A stretch of 64,000 nt of DNA. It comes from Magnolia sinica (Eukaryota; Streptophyta; Magnoliopsida; Magnoliales; Magnoliaceae). The stretch covers positions 27,882,501 through 27,946,500 of the forward strand of contig NC_080577.1 of assembly GCF_029962835.1 (NCBI RefSeq), given 5' to 3'. Positions within the stretch are counted from its first letter, which is position 1; each line of letters begins with the position of its first letter. The notes under the pieces were generated by a model. That model was given only the letters and a program-made list of their open reading frames with translations, ran no database searches and was not told the DNA's origin. Both the position numbers and the translations under genes were made by a program. Shown here piece after piece: positions 21,859 through 33,968 of this stretch.

Positions 21859-22129
21859 AAGAAGACATTTGATTAAAAGATAAGAAAAAATATTAGCTTG
21901 ACTATACTTATGGGGGTGTAGAAAAGTTGTTCAATGATTATTATATAAAGGTGAAAATAAAATAATGGATCATCCAAAGTGTCCAATGTGTTGGGATTTG
22001 AGACAGAGAATTGGGATCACAAATAGATGCAAACGATGGCGTATAGGAGAAGGAAGTTGTTGCCCTGTGTAAATAAATAAGATAATAAAAGATAGGAGCT
22101 CCACTCCTAGCAACTATGCACAATGGAGA

Positions 22130-22780
22130 TTAAGAGGAGAAGGAGGAGGAGCCCTAACCTTCTCGTTAGAGAAGTTAATCGACGATTTTAGATCCTGACA
22201 CTTCTTTGGATGAATTGAACTGCTATTATGGTTTGAGTTGATGTCTTCGATGGCTTCGATGGCTAAGATGAGGCGGATGATTTAGGTAGGATGGATGTGA
22301 TGGATGAGATGGGCTAGGAGTATAGAGAAATGGTTTCTCTCTCTCCCTAAATTACTTTTTGCAATGCAAACAGTCTTGCTGAATTCTCGCACAGATGATA
22401 GATGTTGTAATTTATAAAAAGCCAAATGCAAATGGTTGACTAGACCATTAGAGGAAATTTAATTTCTGCTAGTGGCCATGTTTGGTTGAATCCCAAAGCA
22501 CTACAACCCATTATAGCCTAGGAATTCGTGAGAAGTAGCAATTGGCTTTTGAAATTAGCAGCAAAAATTGAATTTTCTATACTTAGTTGATCTCGAATTT
22601 TCATACACCACTACTATGTTATTACCCTAAGCACCATATAGTGGTTCTTGAATAGTCGAGAAATGTCAATGGATTTTGTATTTCTACATGCCTAAAGGGG
22701 TGACTTTGGCCTTATTTTGGTGTTCAAACAGTTCTAATGAGGACTTGGGTCAATTTGGATTGAGTTGGGAAGCTTGCCTT
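22130..22780. other. Spacer, no gene seen
   Basis: Contains GAT/GGAT-rich sequence (about 22230-22310) and a GGCCATGTTTGGTTGAATCC start near 22472 that resembles a Tourist-type end without a clear partner. No supported gene. Confidence 0.4.
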
Positions 22781-22924
22781 ACTTCCATGCCGTCCATCCA
22801 TTTTGATAGCTCATTTTAGGGTATTATCTCAAAAAATGAAGCAGATCTAAATCACAGGTGGACCACACCACATGAAATAATGGTTCAAACACAAGACATC
22901 CTGCTTTGATGCCACTTTGATGCA

Positions 22925-23225
22925 CGACGGTTAACCATTTGTTTTAAAAGCTTGAACTGATAGAGCATTGCGAATTAATCCATTTATCTCATAGCTCAGG
23001 CTCCACATCGCATAAGTTAGGACCTCGGTCGAACCCCCCTCATGGGCCTCACATTGCATGGGTTAGGACCTCGGCCAAACCCCTTTCATGAGCCCCACGT
23101 CACATGGGTATCACATCACGCGAGCCACCTGCCTCACACGGGCCGCCCACCTTGAGTGTGTCCCTGCATCCCACAGGCTACCCCCTCGAGCCCAGTGTGA
23201 AAATGCCCATGCATTAACATATTTC
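22925..23225. repeat. Dispersed repeat H, copy 1
   Basis: From GGTTAACCATTTGTTTTAAA to CAGTGTGAAAATGCCCATGC. The same ~300-bp sequence recurs at 41310-41640 in the same orientation. GC-rich second half with CCTCGGTCGAACCCCCCTCA. No coding content; class unknown. Confidence 0.7.
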
Positions 23226-23253
23226 AATAATCTAATATGTTTATGTTTATGTT

Positions 23254-23279
23254 TATATATATATATATATATATATATA
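23254..23279. repeat. TA microsatellite
   Basis: About 13 uninterrupted TA units. Confidence 0.9.
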
Positions 23280-23678
23280 GGAGGAATCAATATTAAATCG
23301 GATTTATTTCAAACGTTTGATTACTTGACTCTTTTCCTTGCCAGGCGGCCCTATACGTCCAAGGCTAGGCTAGGGCTAGGCTAGAGCCAACTGGGCTAGC
23401 CAAACTCGGCCTGACTCTAGCCCAACCCGTTTCTGCCCCTACTTTCCAATAGTATTTTTAGTTCATCAAAGCATTGTTTGGTAAAATCAGATCTATAAAG
23501 GATAAAAGTTTTATTCAACAATAAGCCAAGCAAAATTGGAAAAAGAAAATGTTTTTTTTTTTTTTTCATCAACTAATGAGGCATGTTAGCAATATAATGC
23601 TCAAAATTACATTGGATTTTCATTTTTCTCTTTTTTTTCTTTCTTTTATACAAGCCATGACATTCCCAAGCAATATCA

Positions 23679-25801
23679 TTATGTATCATTTTCTTTTTCT
23701 TCTTCTGTGGATTTTATAGCGGGCAATTGCTCGGTATTCTTTGCATCTTGATCTGAGTAAGAAGTGCCTTGAGCCTTTGATCTGCCTGATCTTGTCGACC
23801 CGCCGCTTGATGACCCCTTAGATTTCTTCCGACGAGAGCTTTTCGGGACCGCGGGCAGGTCAGTCGCCATCGAATCGATAGAATTGCTTGAATTTTGGTG
23901 TCGCCTTGGTTGTCTAGGCGCATCGGATGAATCTCGGCTTTGAGAACGAGAAGAACTGCCGGATGATTGGTTGCGTCTTGACGGCTTGGGTAAATCTGGC
24001 AACTCTGGGGTTGGAGAGGCTTCCATTCCAATGTCTGTAATTTCTAATAAATTTAAGTTAATTATGTAATTACTGATTTCCAGTTTGCAAGAAAGTCTAA
24101 GTGCACTCTAATCCTATTGGTGGCCCATCATAAGCTACGGTTGTATTGGGCAGTTGTGGAACACACATGGTGTTTGTGTGACATCAGATTGTATGCAAGT
24201 TATTTATAAAAGAAAAGTGGTTCTTAGACATCTCTTGTTTGATTAGCATTTTGTTCCTAAATTTAAATTTTTATAATTCGAATGCAAAATACATCCAACA
24301 TGACCAATAAATATTATTTATGTGCACATGTTAGATGAGAGTCGTATAACAAAAAGTATGAAACTGTTTGAATGCTTGTAAATGGAGCTAACTGTAGATG
24401 ATTTACAGTATGTTTGAATGCCGAAAAACACATATGGATGATTTTCAGGCTGTAAATCAGTTACAGCATTCAGCTCCATGTGATTTATAGACAAGAAGAT
24501 GTGATTTCATTTACAAGCTCTTCATTTTCTGCATAATGGTAAATGGAAAGATTGGCTCTCCATTTTTAAAATTTGACAATTTAGAGACTATTCAAACACA
24601 AAACCATTTAGCTTAAACCATTTATAGGCGTCCAAACAACTACTAAAGATTTTTCTATACAAAATGACAATTTTATTTTTTTAATCGTGTACTCTATGTC
24701 TGACACACTCACATAGCGCTTTTCATTGACGGGGAGTCATTGATAAATAGATTCAGTATGTCTTAATCTTTTTTTTTTTTTTAGCAATACTTAAAAAAGA
24801 AAACCATTTTTCAAACTTTTCATTTTGAAGGTTTTCGACATTTCCAACGTTAAATATTAAAGTCTATTTTAGCATAGAAATCAAGAAAAGAAATAAACCT
24901 TCCGGAGCCCAATTGGCTGGAGAGTCTTTGCCTTCTACAGCACTACTTGGAGGCGCTGATGAAGTTTCCGGCCCTGACCTATACTCATTCATCTGCGTTT
25001 GTGAGAAAAGAGAACATGTCAATCTCAACTTTAAAATTTTCAATGATCTAAAACGTTCATATGATGGGCCTAACCATGGATGCAGGATAGACACAGAAAA
25101 CGACTCTTTATGTTGAAATGTTGCAATTTTGATAGTTTTGATTATCTTCACTTAGAACATGGACCATCTCCTATACATTTGACTAATCAAATGATTGAAA
25201 TATTTCAATTTGGAATTTTTTTTATTTTTCTTTTTTGGTCTATCTTCCATTGACAGTGCGCCATGTTAATGATCTTGGCCATTGAAAAGGACCTGATCCA
25301 ATGGCCAAACACCAAAGATATGCTTACCCAGGTTGGTGGATTTACAGAAGGCCCATCCCATCCTATGTGGGCCACATGCTTTACGTCCGTTGGATGACCG
25401 ATCTGCATCTCATGCTCTTTACAATTCGGGTCTGCGATAAAAAAAAAAAAAAATCTAAATCAGTCCCTTCTAACCATGAAAGATTTATCTAATTTAGCCA
25501 CAAATATAAATGAAATTTATATTGAATATTCAAGCCCATAGCATATTCATAGTTATTAAGGAAAATCATGGAAACCAATTTGCTAATCATGAATTTAAAA
25601 TGTGGGGCCCACCCTCAATTAGGTGGGACAAGCTTTGAATGGTGATGATGATGATGATGAGTGAGGACTAGGTTGGATCAATTGTCTGGTCCCATCATAA
25701 ACTGGGCCTTGATTAAAAGGAGAACGCATGATCAATCACATACCGAAGATTTGCGAAATATATCTCAATCCTTTGAAAAGGCCCTTCATCTTTGTTGTCA
25801 T
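23679..25801 (-). CDS. RIC10: ROP-interactive CRIB motif protein, RIC10/RIC11-like
   Basis: Four coding exons on the minus strand: 25801-25744, 25431-25328, 24992-24899 and 24034-23679, totalling 612 nt and 203 residues. Each junction has a consensus GT donor and AG acceptor and the phase is kept. The N-terminus MTTKMKGLFKGLRYISQIF is the hallmark of the RIC9/10/11 group. Exon 2 encodes the CRIB motif, MQIGHPTDVKHVAHIGWDG (residues 28-46), which binds active ROP/RAC GTPases at the cell cortex. It runs straight into PSVNPPTW, then MNEY at the exon 2/3 join. The tail (about 85-203) is Ser/Arg/Lys-rich low complexity with two related KSSRRKKSKGSSS-like blocks. Family knowledge says such proteins are ROP effectors in polar growth and trafficking; the specific target is unknown. 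The start was chosen by family fit. An upstream exon is possible (see the entry at 25852-27346). The gene looks intact. Confidence 0.9.
24366..24645. mobile_element. MITE in RIC intron
   Basis: Lies in the last intron. The end TGTTTGAATGCTTGTAAATG faces an inverted TGTTTGGACGCCTATAAATG, with a second internal copy near 24410. Superfamily not assigned. Confidence 0.65.
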
Positions 25802-25851
25802 CTGAGGTGGAAAGAGCTCCACTGAATTCTTTCGTCGATGGAGTCGAAAAT

Positions 25852-27346
25852 CTATGTATGAAAGAAAAAGAAAAAAGCAAAAAAAGAGAAGGGGAATTAG
25901 CTAATTCCAAGTGATTTTATCCGCATAAGAAATAGCACGACAATGACAACAACGATGATGATGATGATGAGACGGTTTTGGGAATAACCACTAAATTCTG
26001 ATGTATGATAATTACTGTTTGAGATGCAACCCGTAATGTTTATGTGGAATCCAAACCGTGCATCTGGTCTGCCTTTAATTTTCCACTGCACATCCCAAGA
26101 ATCATCTTGATCCAAAACTCAGGTGGGAAACACCACAGGGAGCAATGTACAATCACCCTTAAAATCACTATATTCACATGGTGAGGCCCACTTGAGTTTA
26201 AGAATGGCATGATTTTTTATATCCCTTCATCCTGGTGGGACACACCTGATGACTGAGTTGGATGGCATATACACTACACAGGGTACCCCACATTCCATCT
26301 GGAAGTTTGCCAGTTTCTTTAGCTTATTCCCTTAGGTGTGGCCCACCTGAGCTACTCGATTTTGGGATTGGGGGAGGGGTGCATGAATGTGGGCCCTGCA
26401 CGATTCAGAATTATGGTAGTTACCATGTGTGATCATTCCCCAATTGATGTGCATTCTCATTACATAAAAGTAGGGAAGGAAGATGGAAGAAATAATTTCA
26501 AAATACATAGATAATAAATTTCAGAAAAGCCCATACTTCTATAATACCCTTGTTTGTAATTCTAATTGAAAATAGCACATTGAGATTTTGATTTTTAAAA
26601 AAAATTGAAATCTGGAAAGAATAAGAAAACTACAAATTGCAAACAATCTCCCTGAAATCCAAAAGCAAGTCTGATAAACATAGACTACAATTGCAATAAT
26701 TCCATTCCAAGATTCAAATGTAGCAACGGGCCATCGAAGGCCAAATAATAATAATAATAATAATAATTAAAAAACCCTTTACATTGGATTTTCAAATTAA
26801 CCTGGAAATGGGTAGTGTGGAATTCTTATTTCCAGGTTTATAACTGAATCATGGGACAACCAATCATCAATCCGGACCACATCCTAACCATCTAATTAAC
26901 AGCATGAAAAAAAAATGGACAATTAACTTTTAGTAGAAAAAAAATAGGTTTGGTTATGATTTCGAAAAATCTATCTGGTGGGCCCCATCAATGGATTATA
27001 CTTATAATTCCGACGAAGCGCTTTGGCTTAAGAGGAAAAAAAAGAAAAAAAGGACAGTTTTGAATCATCTAATCCGCACAAATTTTGAACATTGGCCTGC
27101 TAATGTGGTATGGAACAAATAGATAGATTGGATTGATGATCGGCCATCCGTCATTTGAAAGCTTCGAGAACATTGCTAACATTCTTATGAAGGTGGGTGA
27201 CTCTATAGCATCTCCCTAATTTTTATAAGAGATATTGCACCTTGCGAATCAGATTTTCCACCGCCGTGTACAGATCCGGACCCTTTATCGTCCGAATCTA
27301 CGTTATGCTTTCCGATCGGCTCCATGTGATTCCACTGGGCAGACAT
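25852..27346 (-). other. Probable leader intron and upstream exon of the RIC gene
   Basis: A clean acceptor (TTTCATACATAG) precedes the first coding exon, 50 nt before its ATG, so an upstream exon is expected. A good candidate is 27346-27241, ending in a CAAG|GTGCAA donor. Spliced to 25851 it would keep an in-frame ATG and add 52 residues (MSAQWNHMEPIGKHN...). Family relatives start at MTTK, so I treat this exon as leader or alternative N-terminus. The intron holds a family C MITE (about 26000-26440) and an ATA microsatellite near 26745. Confidence 0.45.
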
Positions 27347-27719
27347 AATATCATCTCTGAAATCTTTCCTTAAGAATATAAAAATATATTTTTAAAAAAA
27401 ATACCCTAGAAAAACCCTAATTTCTTAAATAATGTTATATCAACGGACAGAGGTGGATAGAAGGAGGATGAATTAGATTGCAAATCCATTCAAACCGAGC
27501 TTTTGATCGATGCTCCTCCGAACGCAACGGCCCAATTGATGCCGATGCATAACAATGAGGTGGGATTTTTTTAATTTTAGGTGAGAAAATGAAGGGTGGA
27601 GCGAAGAAACGGCTAAAAATTCGAATTTCCAACAAAAGCTTGGGTGGAGCAGTTTTGACGAGTCCTTTGCTAAAAGCGCGGGAAGAAACGGTCAAATTTC
27701 AAAAAGAGGTTGGAGGAGC

Positions 27720-28300
27720 GACGGTTGGAATGTACGTTGTGGAATCGAGTTGAGGAATTACATGGACCTCGACCGAGGACAGGAAATATACTCGAGCCTT
27801 GAGTTTGGACAGTTGGAGCTCATGGATCAGCAATCTGGACTGTTGGTGTGATGGGCCCCACTTTCATTAGTGGACTTTTCTAAGATTTGTCTTGGTTGAA
27901 CGGTCCTAACCCTTCTATGGGTGGCATCCATATAAACGGTTAAGAAGAAATATAGCAATAGTCCATGTTTGACAAGAAAAGAACAACTGTCAGATGGTGA
28001 CTAGCTTTCCAATGTAGGAGAGGTTGGAGAGTTACACTGACACGTCACCGAATGGCCCATTAGACCAACGGTGTGGATACCCTCATCCATTCCTCGCCCT
28101 AAGCAATTTGAGACACGTGGGACCCATGTTTCAGTGATGCAGGCAATAGAAACAAATCTTTATCGTGACATTTATTGGCAAAATCTCGCAGAAAATAAAA
28201 TAAGTACATGAAACTACACCACTAATAAGGATTTTACATTCCCCTACCTTTTGAAAAACACTTTTTTCAAGGAAATTTTCAAAAAGCTACCTCATTATTT
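27720..28300. other. Intergenic DNA upstream of the RIC gene
   Basis: No gene recognised. The sequence around 27530-27730 is likely the promoter side of the RIC gene, if the exon at 27241-27346 is real. Confidence 0.35.
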
Positions 28301-29290
28301 CAAATGGGGTGGGTGGCTTGACTGGACCACTGTAATGTTTAAGTAAAATCTACTGACCACCAATTGTGTCACCCCATATTAGGTCAAGAGCCTAAAAATC
28401 AGCTTCATCCATGATTTAAGTGGACCGCATGATTGGAAATACTTTACAAGGCAATGCTCGCCCTTTAGACTATTTTCACCGGTGAGGCCCACGTGAATCA
28501 CGGATGGATATGATTTTGGGGATACAAGCCTAAATATATAGAGTAGATTTCATATAATTATCATAGTGAGCCCGGTAAATATAAGGGTACATCTCTCAAC
28601 TTTCTTTTTGGTCGGGCTTATCAGAATCACAGGTCAACATAATTTATTTATTTTTTCCTCTGAGCCTAATATTATATTAAACATCTTACTGTTTGGTGGA
28701 TCTTAAATAAACATCACGGGTATCTTTATGTAGAGTTCTAATTTATTTGAATAGTCTTTGTACAACTAGAGAGAGGGACATTGGGACTTATTTTTGGTGG
28801 GGCCTACCATGATGCTCATGTGAGATCTACTTAGACCATTAGATGTGTAATCTCATTTTAGACGTTGAACAAAAAACCGGGCTGACTTGTGATTCAAGTG
28901 GGACACATTGAATAAAATAGTTTATAGAGAGACATCTATCCTTGATTTTCACCAAGCCTAGTGTGAGAATTATATGAAATCCATTCAAACCATTAGATGC
29001 CAAAATCATTGATTTCTAATCCATGATGACCATTAGATGTAACAATCATTGATTTTCACCAAGCCTAGTGTGAGAATTTAAGCCTAGGGCCTAAAATTCA
29101 GGCTCATCCATGATGACCATGACAACGGAAACAGTTGGGAGGGTGATTGTTGCTTGTACACTATTTTTAATCATGTGGTCCACCTAAATCACATATGGGG
29201 ATGATTTTTTTTATACCTTGGCTTTACATGAGGTGACGCACCTAATGGTCGGGATTGATTTTACATAAACATCACAGTATGTCCCCCAAT
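28300..29290. mobile_element. Two family C-type MITE copies with a local duplication
   Basis: 28300-28760 and 28790-29290 share GGTGAGGCCCAC(G/C)TGAAT-type, GATTCAAGTGG-type and AAATCCATT-type blocks. Within the second, a 30-bp segment starting TTGATTTTCACCAAGCCTAG occurs at 28942 and again at 29049. Confidence 0.5.
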
Positions 29291-29539
29291 TAGTCACCTC
29301 ATTTGCTCACACGCAAATCCATTTGACCTTTAAAAAAAGTTCTATGGATTAAGGAGGCAATTGTTTAAAAATATTTTTGAAAAAGATACCGAAATATAAA
29401 TTCTATATTAATTAGGTATTTCTTTGAAAAATTTCTAATAAAATATTAAAAAGAGAGTTCTTAAGTCCAACGGGTTGGTCTTATAAGTTATGGTCCACTA
29501 GCAGAAAACTTCCAACCTTTTATGCTCCTGCCACATCCA

Positions 29540-29790
29540 ATAGGTTAGCAAAAATATTGTTAGGTTTTGAAAATCTCCCTTGTACATGCTATTGGTCTAA
29601 TGGGCAGATTGTAGACAGATCATGCCTCAAGAATCTTCCCGATATACAGCTGAAAAGAGAGATATACATCAACGGTCCACATACAACTGAAAAATGTCGT
29701 AAGATTTGTGGGTGGGATCTTCCAATTTGGGTGGTTTATGGCACATGGTCCGTCCATGGTGGGAGGCAACTGGATGCAGACCATTAAGCT
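29540..29790. repeat. Degenerate dispersed repeat
   Basis: GGATCTTCCAATTTGGGTGG and surrounding words recur in altered form at 32570-32760 (CAATCTTCCAATCTGG). Open frames across both are chance; the two translations share only what the DNA shares. Confidence 0.45.
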
Positions 29791-30165
29791 CTGTGGGGCA
29801 TACCGTGATGTTTGTATTATATCCATTTTATCCATTCATTTGGCCAACTCATTTTAGGACATGAGCCAAACACAAGGCAGATCTAAAGCTAAAGTGGACC
29901 CCACTACAGGAAATGAGGATTAGGACAACTACTGCTGAAACCTTCCTAGGGTCCACCAATGTTCATATGATATCCAACCCGTTCATGAGGTGAGTTCCAC
30001 TTGGATAAAGGGAAAACACAAACATCAGCTTGATCCAAAACTTTTGCAGCCTCAAGAACTTTTTAATGGTGAGCGTTATATCCCCACTGTTTTCTGTGGT
30101 GTGGTCCATATTTGAGCATTGGATCTACCTTAGCTTCAATGGTCTCCGCCAGGCTAGAAAATAAA
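29790..30165. mobile_element. MITE, family B copy
   Basis: Has GTGGGGCATACCGTGATGTT, GGTCCACCAATGTTCATATG and CCACTGTTTTCTGTGGTG blocks in family B order. The right terminus is lost. Confidence 0.6.
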
Positions 30166-30483
30166 ATTTTGAATAAAACCAGCCCAATGGTTCAAAATCC
30201 GGCCTTAGGCCAACCCCATGCCCGGGCGGTTGACCGCTAACTCATGTTTGGGCTCATGTCCTAAAATGTGGCAGCCAATGGAACATACATCGCAGTGGAC
30301 CCACAGAGAGCTTAGGGCTGCAGGAATTCTCTTATGGTTAAGCAAAATTAATTAAATGACGAAAATGCCATTGAACTTATTAGTAAGCCGACCTCTTCAT
30401 TAAGTAACCTTTGACGGCAAGATAGTCATTTACAAGAGGTCCGGTGAGTTCAAAATTAAGTGTTTCAATCTATTATACATCAT

Positions 30484-31983
30484 TAGGGGGCGTTTGGATT
30501 GTGAGTTACTTTAGATAAGCTACTTGTGCTCAAGTAGGTTATCTTGATTTGTAATTATTAAGTAGATAAATATATTTGGTAAATAACATATTTCCAACAT
30601 TACACAATTACTTATTTGGTACACCCTCATATTCACCGTCCATCATGTGGGGCCAACTTTTGATGTGGATTGTTAACCGTGTGGGCCCCACCTCTGATAT
30701 GGGTTGCCTATCGTGCGGGGCACACTTTGGATGTGTGTCATCCATCATTAGGGGCTGACCTTTAATGTGCACAATCTATTATATAGGGCCCACCTTTGAT
30801 GTTAGTCATCCATCATGTGAGGCCCACCATCAATGTTATTGTCAATCATGTGAGGCTCACCTTCAATATCCACCACCCATCCTATGGAGCCCTCCTTTGA
30901 TGTGGACTGTCCATCATGTGGGCCGCACCTCCAATGTAGGTCATCCATCATGGAGGGCCCACCTTGGATGTGGGCTAGGGCCGACTTCTGATGTGGAAGT
31001 CCATCATGATGTGGGTCATCCATAATGTGGGGCCCACCTTCATTATCAATTGCCCATATATGAAGTCATCTTTGATGTGGACCATCCATGTGGACCCCAC
31101 CTTCACTGTGGGCTGCCCATTGTGCGGGGCTTAGCTTGGATGTGGATCATTCATCATTATGGGCTGACCTTAGATGTGGATCATCCATCATGTGGGCCCA
31201 ACTTTAATGTCAACTGCCCATCATGTAGAGCCCACCTTTGATGTGAACCGTCCATCATGTAGGCCTCACCTTTGAGGTGGCTCATCCATCATACTGGCCC
31301 ACTTTAGATGTGGGCCATTTATCATTAAGGGCTGATCTTTAATGTGAACCATTTATCATTAAGGGCTGATCTTTAATGTGAACCATCCATTATGTGGGCC
31401 TACATTAATATGGGATCATCTATCATGTGGGGCCCACCTTAGATGTGGATCGTCCATCATGTGAGCCCCACCTTCAATGTGGACAGTCCATCGTGTGGGG
31501 CATCCTTTGATATGAACTATGGGAGAGCTTCTTTTGATATGGGGGGGCGGGGCGCGGCAGAAAAGTAATAAAACTTAGAAAAGTTGTTTTCGGCGATGAT
31601 GCGTACACCATACTTAAGTAAAAAAAAAGTAACTTAACGACTTAAGTTAAAAAGTAACCATTTAGATAGTAAGTTACTTAAGATAAGCTACTTATGCCCC
31701 CAAATAGCTTATCTTGGTTTCTACTAATTAAGCAGATAAGTAAGTTTGGCAAACAATATACGTACCAGTTTCTTCTCTCTTCAGTCTCTATTGATTCTCT
31801 CGGGAACAATTTATGAAAACTAGAAAAACTAAAAAAAAAAAAATAGCTGAAACGATTTAGTAACTTTTTAAGTAAGAAAATTACTTATAATTAATCATAA
31901 ACCAAACTTATCTGAAATAAGTTACTTATCTACTGCTGTAAGTAGATAAAGTAACTTATCTGGTGGTATCCAAACAGGCCCTA
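30484..31983. mobile_element. TIR element containing a minisatellite
   Basis: Left end TAGGGGGCGTTTGGATTGTG, right end the inverse of TAGGGCCTGTTTGGATACC. Subterminal motifs AGATAAGCTACTT(G/A)TGC and GTAACTTATCTG lie on both sides. The centre is replaced by a 34-bp minisatellite. The target duplication is not resolved and no transposase is present. Confidence 0.65.
30645..31545. repeat. 34-bp GTGGGCCCCACCT minisatellite
   Basis: About 25 diverged tandem units of 34 bp, consensus near ATGTGGATCATCCATCATGT followed by GGGCCCACCTTTG. The unit resembles the start of the MITE families in this window (GTGGGCCCCACCATGATG), so it may have grown from a MITE end. Open frames across it are by-products of the repeat. 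Confidence 0.85.
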
Positions 31984-31989
31984 GATGCG

Positions 31990-33340
31990 TTGATCTGCAG
32001 TAGCAAAATAGTAAAATTACTTCCCTGTTATAACATTCTACACAAAACAGGTGCTCCATACAGCCACCTGGGTTTTAACGATAGATCCAGGCATGTCTGT
32101 GTTGGCATATTTTACTGAGCAGCAAGTTGGATCAGGCTGGCTTGTCGGGTTTCAGGTCCTCGCCTGCGTCCCCGCATTGGGCCGCCTAACCTGAGCCCTA
32201 GAACCAGTCCTTGGTCCTGAAACCAACAGCTCAATTAATTAGCGGGCCACTTGCAGGCCTGACTTTTAGGCCCGAGTTTAAACAGGCCGGGGTTCTGACC
32301 CTGGTCAAGCTGAGATCTGTGCAGCCAGTACCCTCCAACATGGTTCATGATCACAGTCCAGCTCACATGCACCCCAACATGTAGCGCACACATGAGTCAT
32401 GAAATTCAAATGTATTGATAACATCCTCAAAGATAGACACCAAAGGCAAAAATAAATAAATAAAATCTCAGCTCTAGGATATGACAATCACCCATGGGCA
32501 CTACTGAGAGCCATACATGTGGTGCCCAGCCCATGGTTCGATGTCGATCTGCTTGCCTCACTGTGCAAGGATGCCCCAAAAATTTCACCAATGGGCGATC
32601 AGAATGTTTCAATTGGTGGACTACAAATAGACAGTTGGAAGAAAATACAGCAGCAATCTTACATTATCTGTGGCAAAAATAGGCCAAAATTGGATGGCTA
32701 CAATCTTCCAATCTGGAAATTTCAGGGGCATTCTAGTTGGGCAGCAGTAGGATCATGCAACTCTAGGTTAGCATTCCCACAGAAAATATAGAAATCCTTA
32801 TATGAGAAATGCAATTGATTTCTAATCAGTGAGAAGAGTATCTTTGTTTTCTAGAATTCGGTAATGCTGCGTCTAAGGTAAATGTTACATTTCAACATTT
32901 GCATGGAAGGGACATGTTTTGGGCCAAAAATGGTATCCTACCTTTCTGCTGGAAACTCATTCCCTGTCTCTTGATGTATTTTCTTTCTTCTTTCCAATAA
33001 AGCTTGTTATTTCTCACCAAGGAAAAAGAAGAAGAGACCATTTGACTGTCAAGCATGTGAAAAGAATGGCACCTGCTGAAAACATGATGGGATATCTGCT
33101 GAAAACATGACGGTATATACATCTATTTCGTACTAATACTGCATTCAGCTCAATACGTGTTATTCATATGACTGTTTCTCTAGACCCAATTTTCACCTTT
33201 CCAAAAGAGATTTAAAGAGAAAAAAAAGAGCTTCGCTTCTTCCCTAGGATTTAGAAATTTTATATCATTTCTCCCATTCTCTTTCTTCTTCTTCCTCTTC
33301 TTCTTTTTCCCCCTAAAGATCAAGATTTTCTTTCTTTTCT
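31990..33340. other. Intergenic DNA, no gene seen
   Basis: A GC-rich patch at 32100-32300 and the 32570-32760 repeat noted above. The rest is AT-rich with a TCTTCTT run near 33280. No gene family recognised. Confidence 0.4.
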
Positions 33341-33344
33341 TTAA

Positions 33345-33452
33345 GGGTGTGTTTGGTTGTATCAAATATCATGAAATTTTGCACTAAATTAGACAGATTA
33401 GTCATGAAATATCACGATATTTTATGAAAATTTGTTGCAACCAAACGCACCC
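33345..33452. mobile_element. 108-bp Tourist-like MITE
   Basis: Ends GGGTGTGTTTGGTTGTATC and, inverted, GGGTGCGTTTGGTTGCAAC, with a TAA duplication on both sides (33342-33344 and 33453-33455). Very short, almost all hairpin. Confidence 0.85.
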
Positions 33453-33723
33453 TAAAAGATTAGAGACAAACTGCATATTCACACAATATATCACCCAGGA
33501 ATTCAAAAGTTTAAACCTTCACTCAAGACCTTTACTGCATCATATTAATCTTGTTCTTCCCCATAAGCGAAATACAAAATCCCAGACGCCTAATATAAAA
33601 AAATAAAGAACATGGATAATTTCTGCGTCTCCAAAATTGGAGACAATCAGAGATTCTACGGCTCATCACCAAACAAGATACGGATAGATATTATTCACTT
33701 TCCGTAAAGATGTTGTAACCTTC

Positions 33724-33835
33724 TTTTTTTTTTTTTGGTAAAGGTAACACTAATAGGGATTGAACCCTAGATCACTTACACTACAGTCTATACCAGCTCC
33801 TCTAACAAGCTGGTGACATATTACAGTTTGAATTG
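33724..33835 (-). mobile_element. tRNA-derived SINE
   Basis: On the minus strand: an AGCTTGTTAGAGGAGCTGG box A-like region, then box B GGGTTCAATCCCTA, then a poly-A tail (poly-T at 33723-33736 on the plus strand). Lies just downstream of GLTP1. Target duplication not resolved. Confidence 0.65.
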
Positions 33836-33968
33836 TCAGATAAGTATTAAAACTAATTATCTGCTCAGAGTTTATGATTCCAACACTAACTGCTTGTGAG
33901 AATCAAGGGGAAGGGAGAAGGGGAAGGGCAAATGGAAAGAGACCTCATTTGAAGTAGAGTCCGCTTCT

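Larger units (their letters stand above)
20931..21873. repeat. Tandem triplication carrying a SINE
   Basis: Three direct units starting at 20931, 21288 and 21614 (357, 326 and about 260 bp). Each holds the same flank plus one SINE, so a single SINE insertion was amplified with its flanks. Tail length and GT/GAA microsatellite lengths account for most of the size differences. Confidence 0.9.

Noticed and set aside
23088-23384. 98-residue frame through repeat H and a TA run
   Set aside because: Crosses repeat H and a TA microsatellite; low-complexity YIYIYIYI segment, no gene features.
30765-31241. Open frames of 60-90 residues rich in GPHxxCG/HHVG words
   Set aside because: They arise from the 34-bp minisatellite; no start context, no family, and frames are open on both strands.
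32519-32791. 90-residue frame sharing LPIW with a frame at 29557-29787
   Set aside because: The likeness comes from a dispersed DNA repeat; frames are not conserved along their length.
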